From Panax quinquefolius (taxonomy: Eukaryota > Streptophyta > Magnoliopsida > Apiales > Araliaceae), in assembly GCA_020205615.1 (NCBI GenBank), contig CM035160.1, forward strand, positions 4,194,437 to 4,258,436: a stretch of DNA of 64,000 nucleotides. Reading direction: 5' to 3'. Below the pieces are notes generated by a model. That model did not search any database. It was not told the origin of the DNA and saw nothing but the letters and a program-made list of their open reading frames with translations. The position numbers and the translations under genes are program-made. This document shows positions 45,335 to 56,954 of the stretch, piece by piece; position 1 is the stretch's first letter, and each line of letters opens with the position of its first letter.

Positions 45335-45900
45335 GTGAAGACGTCAAGACCAAGCCAACTACTTGTTCAAGGGAGAGAGCGACCACCCCGGTCGTATCTT
45401 TATAAATGTGGAAAAGAGGGACACATCAGCCCAAACTATTCACAACCTTCCAAGGTATGTTATAATTATGAAAAAGAAGGTCATATCGCTCGAGATTGTA
45501 CGGTAGCAAAACCAAGCCCAGTGGGGATAGTGACTCAAAAGGCTATCCCAGAAAAGGCAAAGTCAACGGTTCCTGGAAGAGTGTTTGTCGTGAGTGGTCA
45601 ACATGCGAGGAACCCAAACGAGGTGATCACGGGTAAGCTAATCATAAATTCATGCGAAGTTTATACATTACTAGATACCGGTGCTACCCATTCATTTATC
45701 TCTCATGCTTGTGCTCAACGTTAAACTTGACTCCGGAGAAATTAGACTTTGACCTATCTGTGGAAACTCCGTTAGGAGAAACTTTCATCACATCCATCGT
45801 TTATAAATCTTGTTTGATCAAAGTTGGCACCATCGCATTACCTGTTGACCTTATTTCTTTAAAGATACTTGCTTCTGATGTGATTTTGGGGATTGATTGA
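45335..45900 (+). pseudogene. Outer element nucleocapsid knuckles and protease
   Basis: A 129-codon open frame holds two CCHC knuckles followed by protease. In the knuckles three of six cysteines are replaced (residue 22 Leu, 35 Tyr, 45 Tyr; only 25, 42 and 55 remain Cys). The protease active site DTGATHSF starts at 45674. Just after it, the frame stops at ACGTTAA and resumes in +1 (TLNLTPEKLDF, then DVILGID to 45900). Confidence 0.9.
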
Positions 45901-46967
45901 TTAACTACTCATCATGCCAAAATTGATTGCTTTCGTAAGGTTGTTTGTTTTCATATTCCTAAGCAACCTGTTATTCGAATTTAAGCAACCAAACCATTGA
46001 AGTCAAACACTTTCATATCAAGCCATAAAGTCATTCGATTATTGAAAAATGGATGTCAAGTTTTCTTAGCCCATGTTATGGACTTAAACAAAAATACGTC
46101 AGATTTGAATGATATTTCTATTGTTAGTAAATTTCATGATGTATTTCCTGAATAATTTCTTGGCTTACTCCCAAAGTGTGATATTGAATTTTGTATCGAC
46201 TTGGAACCCTGTACAAAACCCATTTCTAAAATCTCATGGCTCCTATTGAACTTCGGGAGTTAAAAATTCAACTATAGAATTTAGTAACCGAGAGCCTTTA
46301 TCCGGTGTGACTTTTGTGGAATGCATCGAAGCGGAATCTCCGTGAGGGACGCCATATTTGTGTGAAGAGTAAACCGATAGGTGTCATTGTGACGTCTTAT
46401 CCAAAATTGAGATATGAGTCATAGTTGAGAGCAACTTAAGTCAAGATGTCGAAATCGTAGCTTTTATGCTTTAGTGGTTATTATCGAAGATTTTGTGGAA
46501 AGATTTTCTCGAATCGCTACTCTATTAAAGCGGTGACTTGTAGAGATACAAAATTAGAATGGAGCAAGGAATGTGGGAAGAGCTTCAAGAATTCAATAGG
46601 AGACTCATTTCGCACATGTTTCGACCATACCATCTCGAAAAGCGAACGTGGTAGGCGGCGTGTTGAGTAAAAGATCGTATATCTGATGACGAATGCGATA
46701 TTGTTAAAGACCCATTTCATATAACTTACAAATAATAGATATAGAGTTAAAGACTCAGGACTCACGTGATGATATACAAGTAGAAACCGACTTTAATCGA
46801 TAAAGTTAAAAACGTCAATACACCCCTGAGTGATGAATATGAAGAAGGAGGTACAAGAAGTTGTTATTCCAAAAGCGAGAATTGGCGAGGTGAGGAAAAC
46901 TCAAACCTTCGATTTAGTAGTCCATTTAAAATCCTAGATCGAATAGAACCTGTACGAACGAGATTTT
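45901..46967 (+). pseudogene. Outer element pol remnant with large deletions, cut by element E
   Basis: Recognisable pieces are the start of RT (46130-46260, DIEFCIDLEPCTKPISK), a 130-base stretch foreign to pol (46300-46435), RT end/RNase H pieces near 46440-46690 (GYYRRF type; SKSERGRRRVE), the start of integrase near 46760, and finally the integrase C-terminal phrase SPFKILDRIEPV (46921-46951). The RT catalytic core and the integrase DDE core are gone. It ends where the element E LTR begins. Confidence 0.8.
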
Positions 46968-47762
46968 TGTAAATTAATTTTAATATTTATTGAATTAAAT
47001 AAATATTTTTCGATGATTTAATTATTAGATTTAATAATTAATTGATGCAATTGTGGTAGATTAATTTAATTATATGTGTTACAGTTATTAAATTAATGTA
47101 GAGAATAATTATTATTTAAATATGTAATTATGTGAGCTTATCGAATTAAATGAAATATTTAGTTAAGCATGATGTTATTTAATTAATTTAATTATTAATT
47201 AGAGAGTTAATAATTTGATATTATTTATTAATGAGAAAATTAATTATGTGACTATGTGAATTTATGAGAAATTATTATATTTTATTTAAAATAAATAAGA
47301 TATTGATTTATTTTAAGGAGTGTGACATTAATTAAACTATATGATAAAGCTTTATTAAATTAAATGGTTTTTAAATCTATTTTGCTAGCCAAACAAGGCC
47401 CTATGGGGAGTTGGGAGATTACCCATTATTGGGTTAATCGACCACTCGGTAGCGTCGATTCTTTATTTTAATTGACGTCTTCCTTTTCTTTCTTCATTTT
47501 TCCTAAGTCTAGAAAAGTAGAAACAGAGAGAGTTTCAGAGAGAGATTGAGAAATGTTGAGAGAGAATTTTGATTGAAGAAGAGCTGAGAAGAATTATTCC
47601 CTTCTAATCTATACCTTACACTCAGGGTAATCTCCTCCTTTCCAAATTTTTAAAGTTACGTTGTTTAAGTTTTATGAAAATGGCTTTCAATCAAGTTCTG
47701 TGGAATTTCTATAAATTGGGAAATTGAGTTAGGAATATATGTAATAATTCGAGTAGCATAAC

Positions 47763-47765
<3 letters not shown>

Positions 47766-47805
<40 letters not shown>
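47766..47805. repeat. (TA)n microsatellite in the element E LTR
   Basis: About 17 uninterrupted TA dinucleotides followed by TATAT. Likely length-variable. Confidence 0.95.
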
Positions 47806-48360
47806 GATTCCATATCATAAGTTTCAAATAAATGATGACTTGCTATTTCAAAAATTTCTGAGTTTGGGTTTTTGGCCATATGGCCTTATCGTGATATTTC
47901 ATGTATTGAACGTATATTATCCATAAATTTTACATTCGTATGTTGTTATGCATGTTGATACTGAATAGACCAAAGTTTAAATAAGCGGATTCGATTGTTA
48001 TAACGAATCCAGTAGTGACAATTTTCATGTTTTATTTTCAAAACCTTGAGAACATTAAGAAAAAGTAGAAGTAAATATGTTGATTTTGCAAATTATGTGT
48101 TGTAACTTGTTAAAAATCATGCTAGATGGGTTAAGTAATGATTATATATGTATTACAATGATTGGGTAAGTCTAAATTAGGTGTAAAAATAACTAATTGG
48201 AAGTTATGGCCATATTCATGTATAATTTTACTTGTGATTGATTTTTGGTCTAATTTGGCCTTGTTATGTTCATGACTCGCAGAGCTATAAATCTGCAGAA
48301 AATGAGCTCTGGTAACCCCTACAAGCGTTACCAAACTAAATTATCCCGCCCCGACGGTCA

Positions 48361-48434
48361 AAAATAAAATAAAATAAATAAATAAAATAAAAAATAAAAA
48401 AAAAAAAAATAAAAAAAAAAAAAAATAAATATTT
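48361..48434. repeat. A-rich AAAAT/AAAATAAAA low-complexity tract
   Basis: Runs of AAAAT units followed by poly-A interrupted by single T bases, directly before the 79-bp tandem repeat. It follows an abrupt composition change after CCCGCCCCGACGGTC. Confidence 0.9.
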
Positions 48435-48775
48435 GATGAAAATTATTATTAAAATATTTAGAAAATAAATTAAATATTTTAATTGAGATATTTATGGAAT
48501 AAAATAAATATTTGATGAAAATTATTATTAAAATATTTATAAAATAAATTAAATATTTTAATTGAGATATTTATGGAATAAAATAAATATTCGATGAAAA
48601 TTATTATTAAAATATTTATAAAATAAATTAAATATTTTAATTGAGATATTTATGGAATAAAATAAATATTCGATGAAAATTATTATTAAAATATTTATAA
48701 AATAAAGTAAATATTTTAATTGAGATATTTATGGAATAAAATAAATATTCGATGGAAATTATTATGAAATAATTT
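48435..48775 (+). repeat. 79-bp tandem repeat, four full copies plus a partial one
   Basis: Units start GATGAAAATTATTATTAAAA at 48435, 48514, 48593, 48672 and 48751, exactly 79 bases apart. Differences are few single-base changes (TTGATG or TCGATG, TTTAGAAAA or TTTATAAAA), so the expansion is young compared with the decay elsewhere. Confidence 0.95.
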
Positions 48776-49978
48776 ATTCCAGTGTAATAATAGTAAGAGA
48801 ATGAAAATATTCTAATTTAATTAAGTAATTAAATTAGAAGGGTAATGATTTGTTAAATAAAGTGGAGTTTATATTAAATAATTAAGTGAAAATGTAACTA
48901 ATGAATGTCATGAATACATATGGTATGTGTGTAGGATTTGTGTTGAACGAAAGTAGTAATCGTTTAGCCTACGCACGAGGCAAGTTTCCTAACCCTACTT
49001 GTCATTAATGTTTAAGTTTATTATTTACCTCGAGTAAATTATCATTACTATTATTCAAGTTCGAATGTTATATTAAAGATTTATTATCTTTTTTAAAGCA
49101 TGATTCAGCTTATACAATAATTGTTCTATTGTATACTTCTTGAGATTATTATTGAATTGAATATCATTATTGTTGAACCTTATTAGACTAGTGAACTTTA
49201 TTGATTCAACTAGTCCTTAGTTGATGAACGTCTAAATTTCGGAACCCTTATTGAATTATCCAAACCAAACTTCCTTTGGTGCGGATTGAATGTCAAACTT
49301 AGATGAACAACCTCAGTAAAGGGATTTACTTATCGTTAGCGTTAAGATATGTATTGTGCATGTATGGTACTAAGTAATGATCCCCAAGTACAAGTAGAAA
49401 GGTCCATAGTCTTATGATCGTTAAAGGTTTCAAGTATAACCCTTGATAACCTGGGACATAGATCTGGTCTTATGACCCTCGTAATTCTTTTGATTCTTGT
49501 TATTCATTCTTGATTCAAAAGTTGAGATTTCATTCGGATGTTTTTGATTTACTCGTATGTTATTATAATCGTTATTTCATTATTATACTTACGGGCAATA
49601 GTGCTCACTCTTGCTTAATAATAACATTGCAGATTAAGAACGAAAAGAACAAAATTTAACCTTCCACTAGTAAAGGCAAGGCAAAGTTAGCAAATGATGA
49701 AGACTTGTTATTTTTATTAGATGATGTATTTATGTTTAAGACTTGAGTTAATGATGTTATTTAAGACTTATTTGTTTATGATTCCGCATAGATGTTTAAG
49801 GTTAGTTTAACCTGGGATTGTATTATTATTATTTGGATGTTGTAACCCTTAAGGGGAAGATTTTTATTTTATCTATTGCATGGTTTGCATTTATTATGGG
49901 TAGATAGATAGATGATATTTCAGACAATGAACACGAGATCCCGTGGAATCAAGTACCCGGATTTGGGGTGTCACAAGT

Positions 49979-49990
49979 TGGTATCAAAGT
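49979..49990 (+). other. Primer binding site of element E (initiator tRNA-Met)
   Basis: TGGTATCAAAGT matches TGGTATCAGAGC at 10 of 12 positions, three bases after the LTR end. Confidence 0.85.
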
Positions 49991-50193
49991 ATGAGGTTAT
50001 GAACCTTGGGTGGGGAACAACCTTAGGTAGTAGCCTTATAGAAAGAAGATAGTGATGGAAAACTCTTATCGAGTTATAAGAAATGAATTTATGTAATTCA
50101 TTGAAGATAATAAAAGACCTTATGTGTTTATGTGTTAAAGTATGCGTTAGATGATACAAATTAGTAACTAAAACTTAAAATTTTGTTGCCTAG

Positions 50194-50842
50194 ATGTCGA
50201 ATGTTGGAGAAGCTAGTCAAGCTGGGGAGGAAGAACCCCGTGTACCTATAGTACCGACAGAGGAGGAGCCTCGAGACATTCATGTCGTTAGGGAGTAGCT
50301 GGTACAGAGGGAGTTATCCCCATTGATCACCGTTGTTGGTCAGGAGCATGAGCCCGAGACTGATCCTGAGGAGGAATTTGTTGAGGAAGAGGAAGAGGAA
50401 GAAGAGGAGTTACCACGGCAGACACCGCTGATCTTTGAGATGTATGACACGTTATATGATCGTAACGATGGAGTTACTGAGACTAGGTCCGAGATTTGAA
50501 GCGGCGGTTATTGAAGATATTACTCAGAAGCGAAGGAGGGAGAGATTTCGACTCTTCACTCTCGACCGGCAAATGTAGAATGGGATTTGGTCCATGAAAA
50601 GGTCAAACCAAGATAAGACCGCAGGAGATAGAGAAGCGAAGAAGAATCAAGGAAACCTCCGAAAATTTGAACATATAGCAGAGAAGGAATTTGGGAAAGA
50701 AAATTGCGTCGAGTTGATCGTCCAGAGGACGATAGTCGTGCAAAGAAAGCAAAGATTGGGGAAACATACTCTACACTTAAAAAGACAATGAATGAGACCC
50801 AAGATCGAGTTTTGAGGTGCCCAATCCAGTTCGAAGGACTAC
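50194..50842 (+). pseudogene. Element E gag N-terminal fragment, very acidic, with stops
   Basis: Reads from ATG at 50194 (MSNVGEASQAGEEEP). An in-frame TAG at 50296 stands where CAG (Gln) would fit. A Glu-rich run follows (50375-50415) and then a second stop near 50498. From there the frame is lost; a Lys-rich frame 50594-50791 has no recognised domain. It is cut off by element C. The N-terminal acidity is typical of some plant gypsy gag proteins, but no capsid motif is reached. Confidence 0.65.
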
Positions 50843-51949
50843 TGTGACGCCCCCAAAATTAGGTATATATCACCCATCTTGGGTAGTCGATACATGGTAT
50901 GTAATTTAAATACAACTTACTAATATAAGCGCCGTGTATAATATGACATAAAAGCGTGAGTTTGAATACAAATATTGTCTACTAGAGATCATACAAACTC
51001 AAAAGGAGTCCTCATTACAATTATTATCACTTTATTTCATGTAGAATAGTGAGGACTACTAATGCTATCCTCTAGACCATTACTCCGTTCTCCCACTCGT
51101 CCAAATTTATATTCTCATTTCAAGAAGAACAATGTGAAAGAAAGGGTGAGCTCAACTAGCTCAAGAAGAAATATTATGACTAAGATAATGCAGAATAAAT
51201 TATCATTAGCCTCAACAACGATGTTAAACCGATAAAATATAATGAACATCAAGTTTAACTACAAGGTGAACCAAAGAATCCATTAAAAGAGTCAAGTAGA
51301 AAATAAAATCTACTATCTTTTATGATTTAAAAGGTTTTTCATCATCTTTGTTATAATGAGACTCACTTTAATAAATATTCCACATCATCGAATCACCCCT
51401 GCACTACTACGGCAAGGATATTCTTTAGTATCACGACCACAATTATTCACGCACCTACGGGCAAGAATATTTGTGTATTCATTAATGGTCATGATCATGC
51501 CAACAACTCGTCCATCAATGCACTACGGGCCACCGAGAGGATTTTTACCACATCATTTGTAATATTACGGTCATGATTACATAGAATAGTCTCAGTCATA
51601 ATCATACCAAGTCCATCTACATACCTTCGTGAATACAAATGACTTTCAACATAATATAAACATGAAGATGATGACAATGATATAAGAATTCAATAAAACA
51701 AGTTCAAGAATTATTTTATCCAGGAATTATTAACATCCAAATTATCAACATGATCTTTGTTTTGTAGAGTAAAATTCAAGAATGATCGAGAAGAATATTT
51801 CCATGAAAAGATATCTTTGGATGAAGCTTAAATATCAAGGATATTCCACTAATTTCATGGAGTATAGAAGTCAAAGTTTTAACCATTTGGGTATAATAAA
51901 GAATGGAATAACAAAAGAAATCACCATGCATGCGATAGATCGCACATGA

Positions 51950-52340
51950 GCGAGTTATTCCAACAGTAATAATAAATAACGGAACCGAAGTCGGTGAAAT
52001 TCACACCGCACGTGATGTTCCAACAGAATAATAAAGATGGAACCAGATCCGGTGTAAAACACATGAACAAGATGTTCCAAATGTAATAATAATAAAGGCG
52101 GAACTAAATTAAAGGTGTAGAACACATGCACGAGGATGTACCAACAGAATAATAATAATAAGCGGAACCAGTCAAGGTGTAGAAAACACATGTATATGAT
52201 GTTCCAATGAATAATAATAAAGAGCGGAACCGTGTCGGTGTAAAACACATGAGCAGGATGTTCCAACAGAATAATAGAAGAATGTCACCAAGTATAGGGT
52301 AAACCACATTATCTGAGTTATTCCAATGAATAATAAGCAA
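51950..52340 (-). repeat. 60-bp minisatellite in the element C 3' LTR
   Basis: Six or so units with GATGTTCCAACAG, AATAATAATAAAG and GGAACC ... GGTGTAAAACACATG. The open frames 51955-52364 are artefacts. Confidence 0.9.
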
Positions 52341-52703
52341 TGGAATAACAACAATTCTCTTCATGAATAAGAAAGAATAACACCCTTACTTTTGGTAGGA
52401 GATTGAATCTGCAGTAGTGTAGTAACAAAATACTCTTCTTCTTCTCTCTTATTCTCTCTATACTTTCTCTCTCAATAGCTTGAATGAATTCGTGAAAATA
52501 ATGAAGCACTAGGCCTCTATTTATAGAAGATTTCTATTTGAGCACCGCCGTGTGAAAAGGCAAGTGGCTTGACGGTGATGATGTGAAAAGAAAAGTGGTT
52601 TGGCCTTTGTAATGTGAAACGACAAGTGGTTCGGCCTTTGTAATGTGAAACGACAAGTGGTTCGGCACTTTGTAATATGAAACGACAAGTGGTTCGACGT
52701 CGG

Positions 52704-52784
52704 TAAAGGTAATTACTATTGAAGAAGGTAATTACTATTCACAAAGGTAATTACTATTGACGAAGGTAATTACTATTGACGAAG
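52704..52784 (-). repeat. 18-bp tandem units (AAGGTAATTACTATTGAC) in the element C 3' LTR
   Basis: Four to five units of AAGGTAATTACTATTGAC or AAGGTAATTACTATTCAC. Solo-2 has two units at the matching place and element D has about fourteen, so the array has expanded differently in each copy. Confidence 0.88.
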
Positions 52785-52842
52785 AGACTCTTAGATGATG
52801 ACATATGGCCCCCCCATAAAATAATCAAACTTACCACTTCCA

Positions 52843-52992
52843 TTCTGGAATTTTAAGTGGTTGCAATGGACCTTTTGGTACTTGATGCTCCGCTTTAACT
52901 CGTTGACAAGTTAGACACCTTGAGATAAACAACGCTTATCTCTCTCTTCATATCGCTCCACCAAAATGTATGAGCGAATATCGTGATACATT
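52843..52992 (-). pseudogene. Element C integrase fragment
   Basis: Minus-strand counterpart of 16003-16160 of Nest1: the phrase PLEIPEWK and CLTCQR with the HHCC-side segment can be followed from 52990 down to 52843. About 150 bases only; both ends are deletion junctions. Confidence 0.85.
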
Positions 52993-53459
52993 TTGGTACT
53001 CCCCTTAAACTCCGGTGGTCCCGGCTCCTTGAATCATTTAGCGGTGACCGCCCGAGAGTTTTCCATGTTTCCACCTACGTTTTGGGCGAGAGTCGCTCTC
53101 AAATCTGTTGTTGCATGAATTGGATAAAGCCTCTCGAACATTTGATCATTCATCATTTGGTCGGTGTTGTTGTTTGCATAAGGATTGTCGCCTTCACGAT
53201 GCACATTATCCTCGATTATTGATATGTGGTGAATCAACGATCGCTTTGTGCTCCATTCTTTATTCTCAACATTCTCGGATGTCATTTTCGGACATCGCCA
53301 CAAAACAAAAGGTTAATTGACATGTAACATATTATCCCTATATTCTAATGACCAACAAAATAAAGCACATAAACTTAGGTAGGTCATACTAGCGAAGGTA
53401 TTCCCCGTCTCTCCCCTCCTAGTACTATTCTCACATCTTAGCGGGGATCATATCCCTAA
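52993..53459 (-). pseudogene. Element C leader and gag N-terminal fragment
   Basis: The gag start ATG is at 53285 (minus), in the MTSENVENKEW phrase. The frame stays open to 53034 through NNNTDQMMNDQMFERL and TLAQNVGGN, which are more complete here than in Nest1. The leader 53286-53459 ends at the PBS. Past the GPPEFKG-like phrase the sequence joins integrase. Confidence 0.88.
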
Positions 53460-53471
53460 GCTACGATACAA
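53460..53471 (-). other. Primer binding site of element C
   Basis: On the minus strand TTGTATCGTAGC, against TGGTATCAGAGC; it lies one base from the LTR end at 53473. Decayed but positioned as in element D. Confidence 0.78.
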
Positions 53472-53472
53472 C

Positions 53473-55178
53473 CGTGATGCCCCAAAATTAGGTATACATC
53501 ACCCATCTTGGGTAGTCGGATCGTAGTGGTATGTAATTTAAATACAACTTATTAATATAAGCCGTCGTATACAATACGACATATAAACGTGAGTTTGAAT
53601 ACAAATATCGTCTACTAGAGATCATACAAACTCAAAAGGAGTCCTCATTACAATTATTATCACTTTATTTCACGAGAATAGTGAGGACTACTAATGCTAT
53701 CCTCAGACCATTACTCAGTTCCCAGACTCGTCCCAAACCTATATTCTCATTTCACGAAGAGAGCGGTGAAAGAAAGGGTGAGCTCAACTAGCTCAAGAAG
53801 AAATATTATAACTAAGATAATGCGAATAAATTATCATTAGCCTACAAATGATGTTAAACCGATAAAATATAATGAACATCAAGTTTAACTACAATGAACC
53901 AAAGAATCCATTAAAAGAATCAAGTAGAAAATAAAATCTACTATCTTTTATGATTTAAAGGTTTTTCATCATTTGTTATAATTTGAGACTCAAACTTTAT
54001 TAAATATTCCACATCATCGAATCACCCCCCGCACTACGGCCAAGGATATTCTTTAGTATCACGACCACAATTATTCATGCACACGGCCAAGAATATTTGT
54101 GTATTCATTAATGGTCATAATCATGCCAACAATCTGTCCATCAATGCACTACTACAGGCCACTTTGAGGATTTTACCACATCATTTGTAATATTACGATT
54201 CATGATTACACCGAATAGTCTCGGTCATAATCATACCAAGTCCATCTATGCACTTCTGAGGCCACAAATGACTTTCAACATAATATAAACATGAGGATGA
54301 TGGCAATGATATAAGAATTCAATAAAACAAGTTCAAGAATTAATTTATCTAGGAACCAATAACATCCAAACTATCAACATGACATTGCTTTGTAGAGTAA
54401 AATTCAAGAATCTTGAGAAGAATATTTTCATGAAAGGATCTTTGGATGAAGCCTTAAATATCAAGGATATTCCACTAATTTCATGGAGTATATAAGTCAA
54501 AGTTTTAACCATTTGGGTATAATAAAGAATGGAATAACAAAAGAAATCACCGTGCATGCGATAGATCGCGACAAGCGAGTTATTCCAATGAATAATAAAT
54601 AACGGAACCGGTCCGGCGTAAAATGCATGCATGAGGATATTCCAAGCAGAATAATAAAGAATGGAACCGGTCCCAAGCGTAAAACACATGACATGGATGT
54701 TCCAGCGAGAATAATAATAAAGAGCGGAACTAGGTCCTGTAGAACACACATGATATGATGTTCCAACGAGAATAATAATAAAGGCGAAACCGGTCCCAGG
54801 TGTAGAACACATGAGATAGGATGTTCCAACAGAATAATAATAAAGGCGGAACCAGTGTCGGTGTAAAACACACAGAGCGGGATGTTCCAACAGAATAATA
54901 GAAGAATGTCACCAAGTATAGGGTAAACCACATTATACAAAAGTTATTCCAATGAGAATAATAAGCGATGGAATAACAACAATTCTCTTCGTGAATAAGA
55001 AAGAATAACACTCCTTACTTTTGGTAGGAGATTGAATCTCTGCGATGAGTGTAGTAACAAAATACTCTTCTTCTTTCTCTCTCTTATTCTCTATACTTTT
55101 CTCTCTATAAGCTTGAATGAATTAAGTGAAAATAATGAAGCACTAGGCCTCTATTTATAGAAGATTTCTAGCTTAGCA
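53473..55178 (-). repeat. 5' LTR of element C (type I), visible part
   Basis: From the LTR end at 53473 (CGTGATGCCCC for TGTGACGCCCC) up to 55178, where element D interrupts it after GATTTCTAGCTTAGCA. The continuation lies beyond the window. It holds the 60-bp minisatellite (54580-54975) and the TATAAATAG site near 55152-55160 (minus), just short of the interruption. Confidence 0.9.
54580..54975 (-). repeat. 60-bp minisatellite in the element C 5' LTR
   Basis: Six units, with copies carrying CGAGAATAATAATAAAG and GGTCC variants. Open frames 54345-55011 on the minus strand follow a 20-residue repeat and are artefacts. Confidence 0.9.
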
Positions 55179-56264
55179 TGACGCCCCCAAAATTAGGTAT
55201 ACATCACCCATCTTGAGTCGCCACTTATATGGTATGTAATTTAAATCTGACTTATTAACATAAGCTGCATGGTATGCAATACGACATAAAGCGTGAGTTT
55301 AAATACAAATATAAATCTACTAGATATTATACAAACTCGAACAAAAAGTCCTCATTCTGATTATTATCACCTTATATTTCTGAGAATAGTGAGGACTACT
55401 AATCTTATCTTGGGACCATCACTCGTTTCCCAGGCTCGTCCAAAATTTATATTATCATTTCTGAAGAAGCGGTGAAAGAAAGGGTGAGCTCAACTAGCCC
55501 GATGAAATATTATGACTAAGATAATGCAGAATAAATTATCAATAGTCTTGATAATATTAAGCGATAAAATACTGATAGACAACCGGTTTAAGCTGCGGTT
55601 TGAATATGCGATCCATTAAAAAAGTCGAGTAAAAATAAAAGTCTACTATCTTTTAGGTTTTAAAAGGTTTTTCATCAACTTTATATAAATTTGAGACTCG
55701 AACTTTAATAAATATTCACATCATCGAATCACCCTTGCACTACTGACGAGGATATTCTTTAGTATCGCGACCATAATTATTCATGCACTACGGGCGAGAA
55801 TATTTGTGTATTCATTAATAAGTCATGATCGTACCAACATTTATCCATCGATACTTCTGACCCACGAGGATTTTTTATCACATCATTTGTAACATTACGA
55901 TTCGTGATTACAAGATAGTCTCTCGGTCGTAATCATACCAAGTCCATCATACTGCTTCTGAATACGAGATGACTTTCAAAAAAATATAAACATGAGGATG
56001 ATGACAATGATATAAGAATTGATAAAACAAGTTCAAGAATTATTTTATCTAGGAATTATTAACGTCAAATTATCAACGTAATCTTTGTTTTGTAGAGTAA
56101 AATTCAAGAATGATCGGAAGAATATTTCCATGAAAAATCTTTGGATGAAACATGAAATATCGAGGATATTCTACTAATTTCATGGAGTATAGAAGTCAAA
56201 GTTTTAACCAATTGGGTATAATAAAGAATGGAATAACAAAAGAAATCACCGTAAATGCGATAGG

Positions 56265-56660
56265 CCGCATGACGAGGTTATTCAGCAGAATAATAAATAA
56301 CGGAACCGAGTCGGTGAAATTCACGCGCAAGCAGGATGTTCAACAGAATAATAAAGATGGAACCGGATCCGGTGTAAAACACTGCGAGATAGGATATTCA
56401 GCAGAATAATAATAAAAGCGGGAACCGGTCAGGTGTAAAACACATGAGCAGGATGTTCAGCCGAGAATAATAAAAAGGCGGAACCGAGTCCGTGTAAAAC
56501 ACATGAGCGAGGATGTTCCAACAGAATGATAAAAAGCGGAAACCGGTCAGGTGTAAACACACAGACGGGATGTTCCAACAGAATAATAGAAGAATGTCAC
56601 CAAGTATAGGGTAAACCACTTATCTGAGTTATTCAGCAGAATAATAAGCGATGGAATAAC
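56265..56660 (-). repeat. 60-bp minisatellite in the element D 3' LTR
   Basis: Six units with GGATGTTCAGC-type variants (one base shorter than the usual TTCCAAC) and GGAACCGG-TC core variants. Confidence 0.9.
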
Positions 56661-56954
56661 AATGAGTTCTCTTCGTGAATAAGAAAGAATAACACCCCTT
56701 ACATTTGGTAGGAGATTGAATCTTACTTGGCGGTGTAGTAACAAAATACTACTCTTCTTTCTCTCTTATTCTTTCTATACTTTCTCTCTCATAGCTTGAA
56801 TGAATTAAGTGAAAAATAATGAAGCCCTAGGCCTCTATTTATAGAAGATTTCTAGCTTAGCACTTGCTTAGTGTGAGTGTGAAATGAAAAGTGAAGATTT
56901 AATTGGTTTGACGCCTTTGTAATGTGAAGCGACAAGTGGTTCGACGTGTAATGT

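Larger units (their letters stand above)
8072..46967 (+). mobile_element. Outer LTR retrotransposon (Ty3/gypsy), interrupted by elements A, B and E
   Basis: The oldest visible layer of the nest. Its 5' LTR starts at 8072 and resumes after each inserted element, ending at 44229 just before the PBS at 44232. It is followed by a leader, gag from 44417, zinc knuckles, protease and a heavily deleted pol that stops in the integrase C-terminal part where element E begins at 46968. The 3' LTR is not in the window, so the element is either truncated or continues beyond 64000 after elements E, C and D. The left flank is ATATA (8067-8071). All reading frames are damaged, so it cannot be autonomous. Confidence 0.8.
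46968..49975 (+). repeat. 5' LTR of element E (type IV, 3008 bp)
   Basis: Starts TGTAAATTAATTTTAATATT and ends GATTTGGGGTGTCACA. It is very AT-rich. It contains an (AT)n run, an A-rich tract and a 79-bp tandem repeat, and a pyrimidine-rich segment near 47462-47520 after GTCGATTCTTTATTTTAATT that may mark the transcript start region. No strong TATA box could be chosen. Confidence 0.85.
46968..50842 (+). mobile_element. Element E: LTR retrotransposon with type IV LTR, truncated in gag by element C
   Basis: LTR 46968-49975, PBS at 49979, leader, and the first 650 bases of gag. It is interrupted at 50843 by minus-strand element C; the remainder would lie beyond the window. The LTR is unrelated to types I-III except for a short end resemblance (GGTGTCACA). 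The PBS again fits initiator tRNA-Met, so Ty3/gypsy or a related group is likely, but no pol is visible to prove it. Confidence 0.82.
50843..52842 (-). repeat. 3' LTR of element C (type I, lacking its U3 start)
   Basis: Left end TGTGACGCCCCCAAAATTAG. Homology to Solo-2 runs to TCAAACTTACCAC at 52842 and then stops; the missing part is the first 0.6 kb of the LTR, including the GAATATTC motifs. The 60-bp minisatellite is at 51950-52340 and a TATAAATAG near 52520 (minus). Confidence 0.9.
50843..55178 (-). mobile_element. Element C: deleted type I retrotransposon on the minus strand, cut by element D
   Basis: Read on the minus strand: 5' LTR (53473-55178, interrupted by D), PBS (53460-53471), leader, gag N-terminus (53285 downward), then a jump into integrase (52992-52843), then a jump into the 3' LTR (52842-50843). 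The left flank is ACTAC (50838-50842); the partner duplication is outside the window. Two deletions, both with short matching sequence at the breaks, removed the rest of gag-pol, the PPT and the start of the 3' LTR. Confidence 0.87.

Noticed and set aside
46968..49975. Element E LTR as a diverged type I-III LTR
   Set aside because: Only the last bases (GGTGTCACA) and the PBS are alike; the body has no shared blocks, GAATATTC cluster or GGCCCGTAGTGC repeats.
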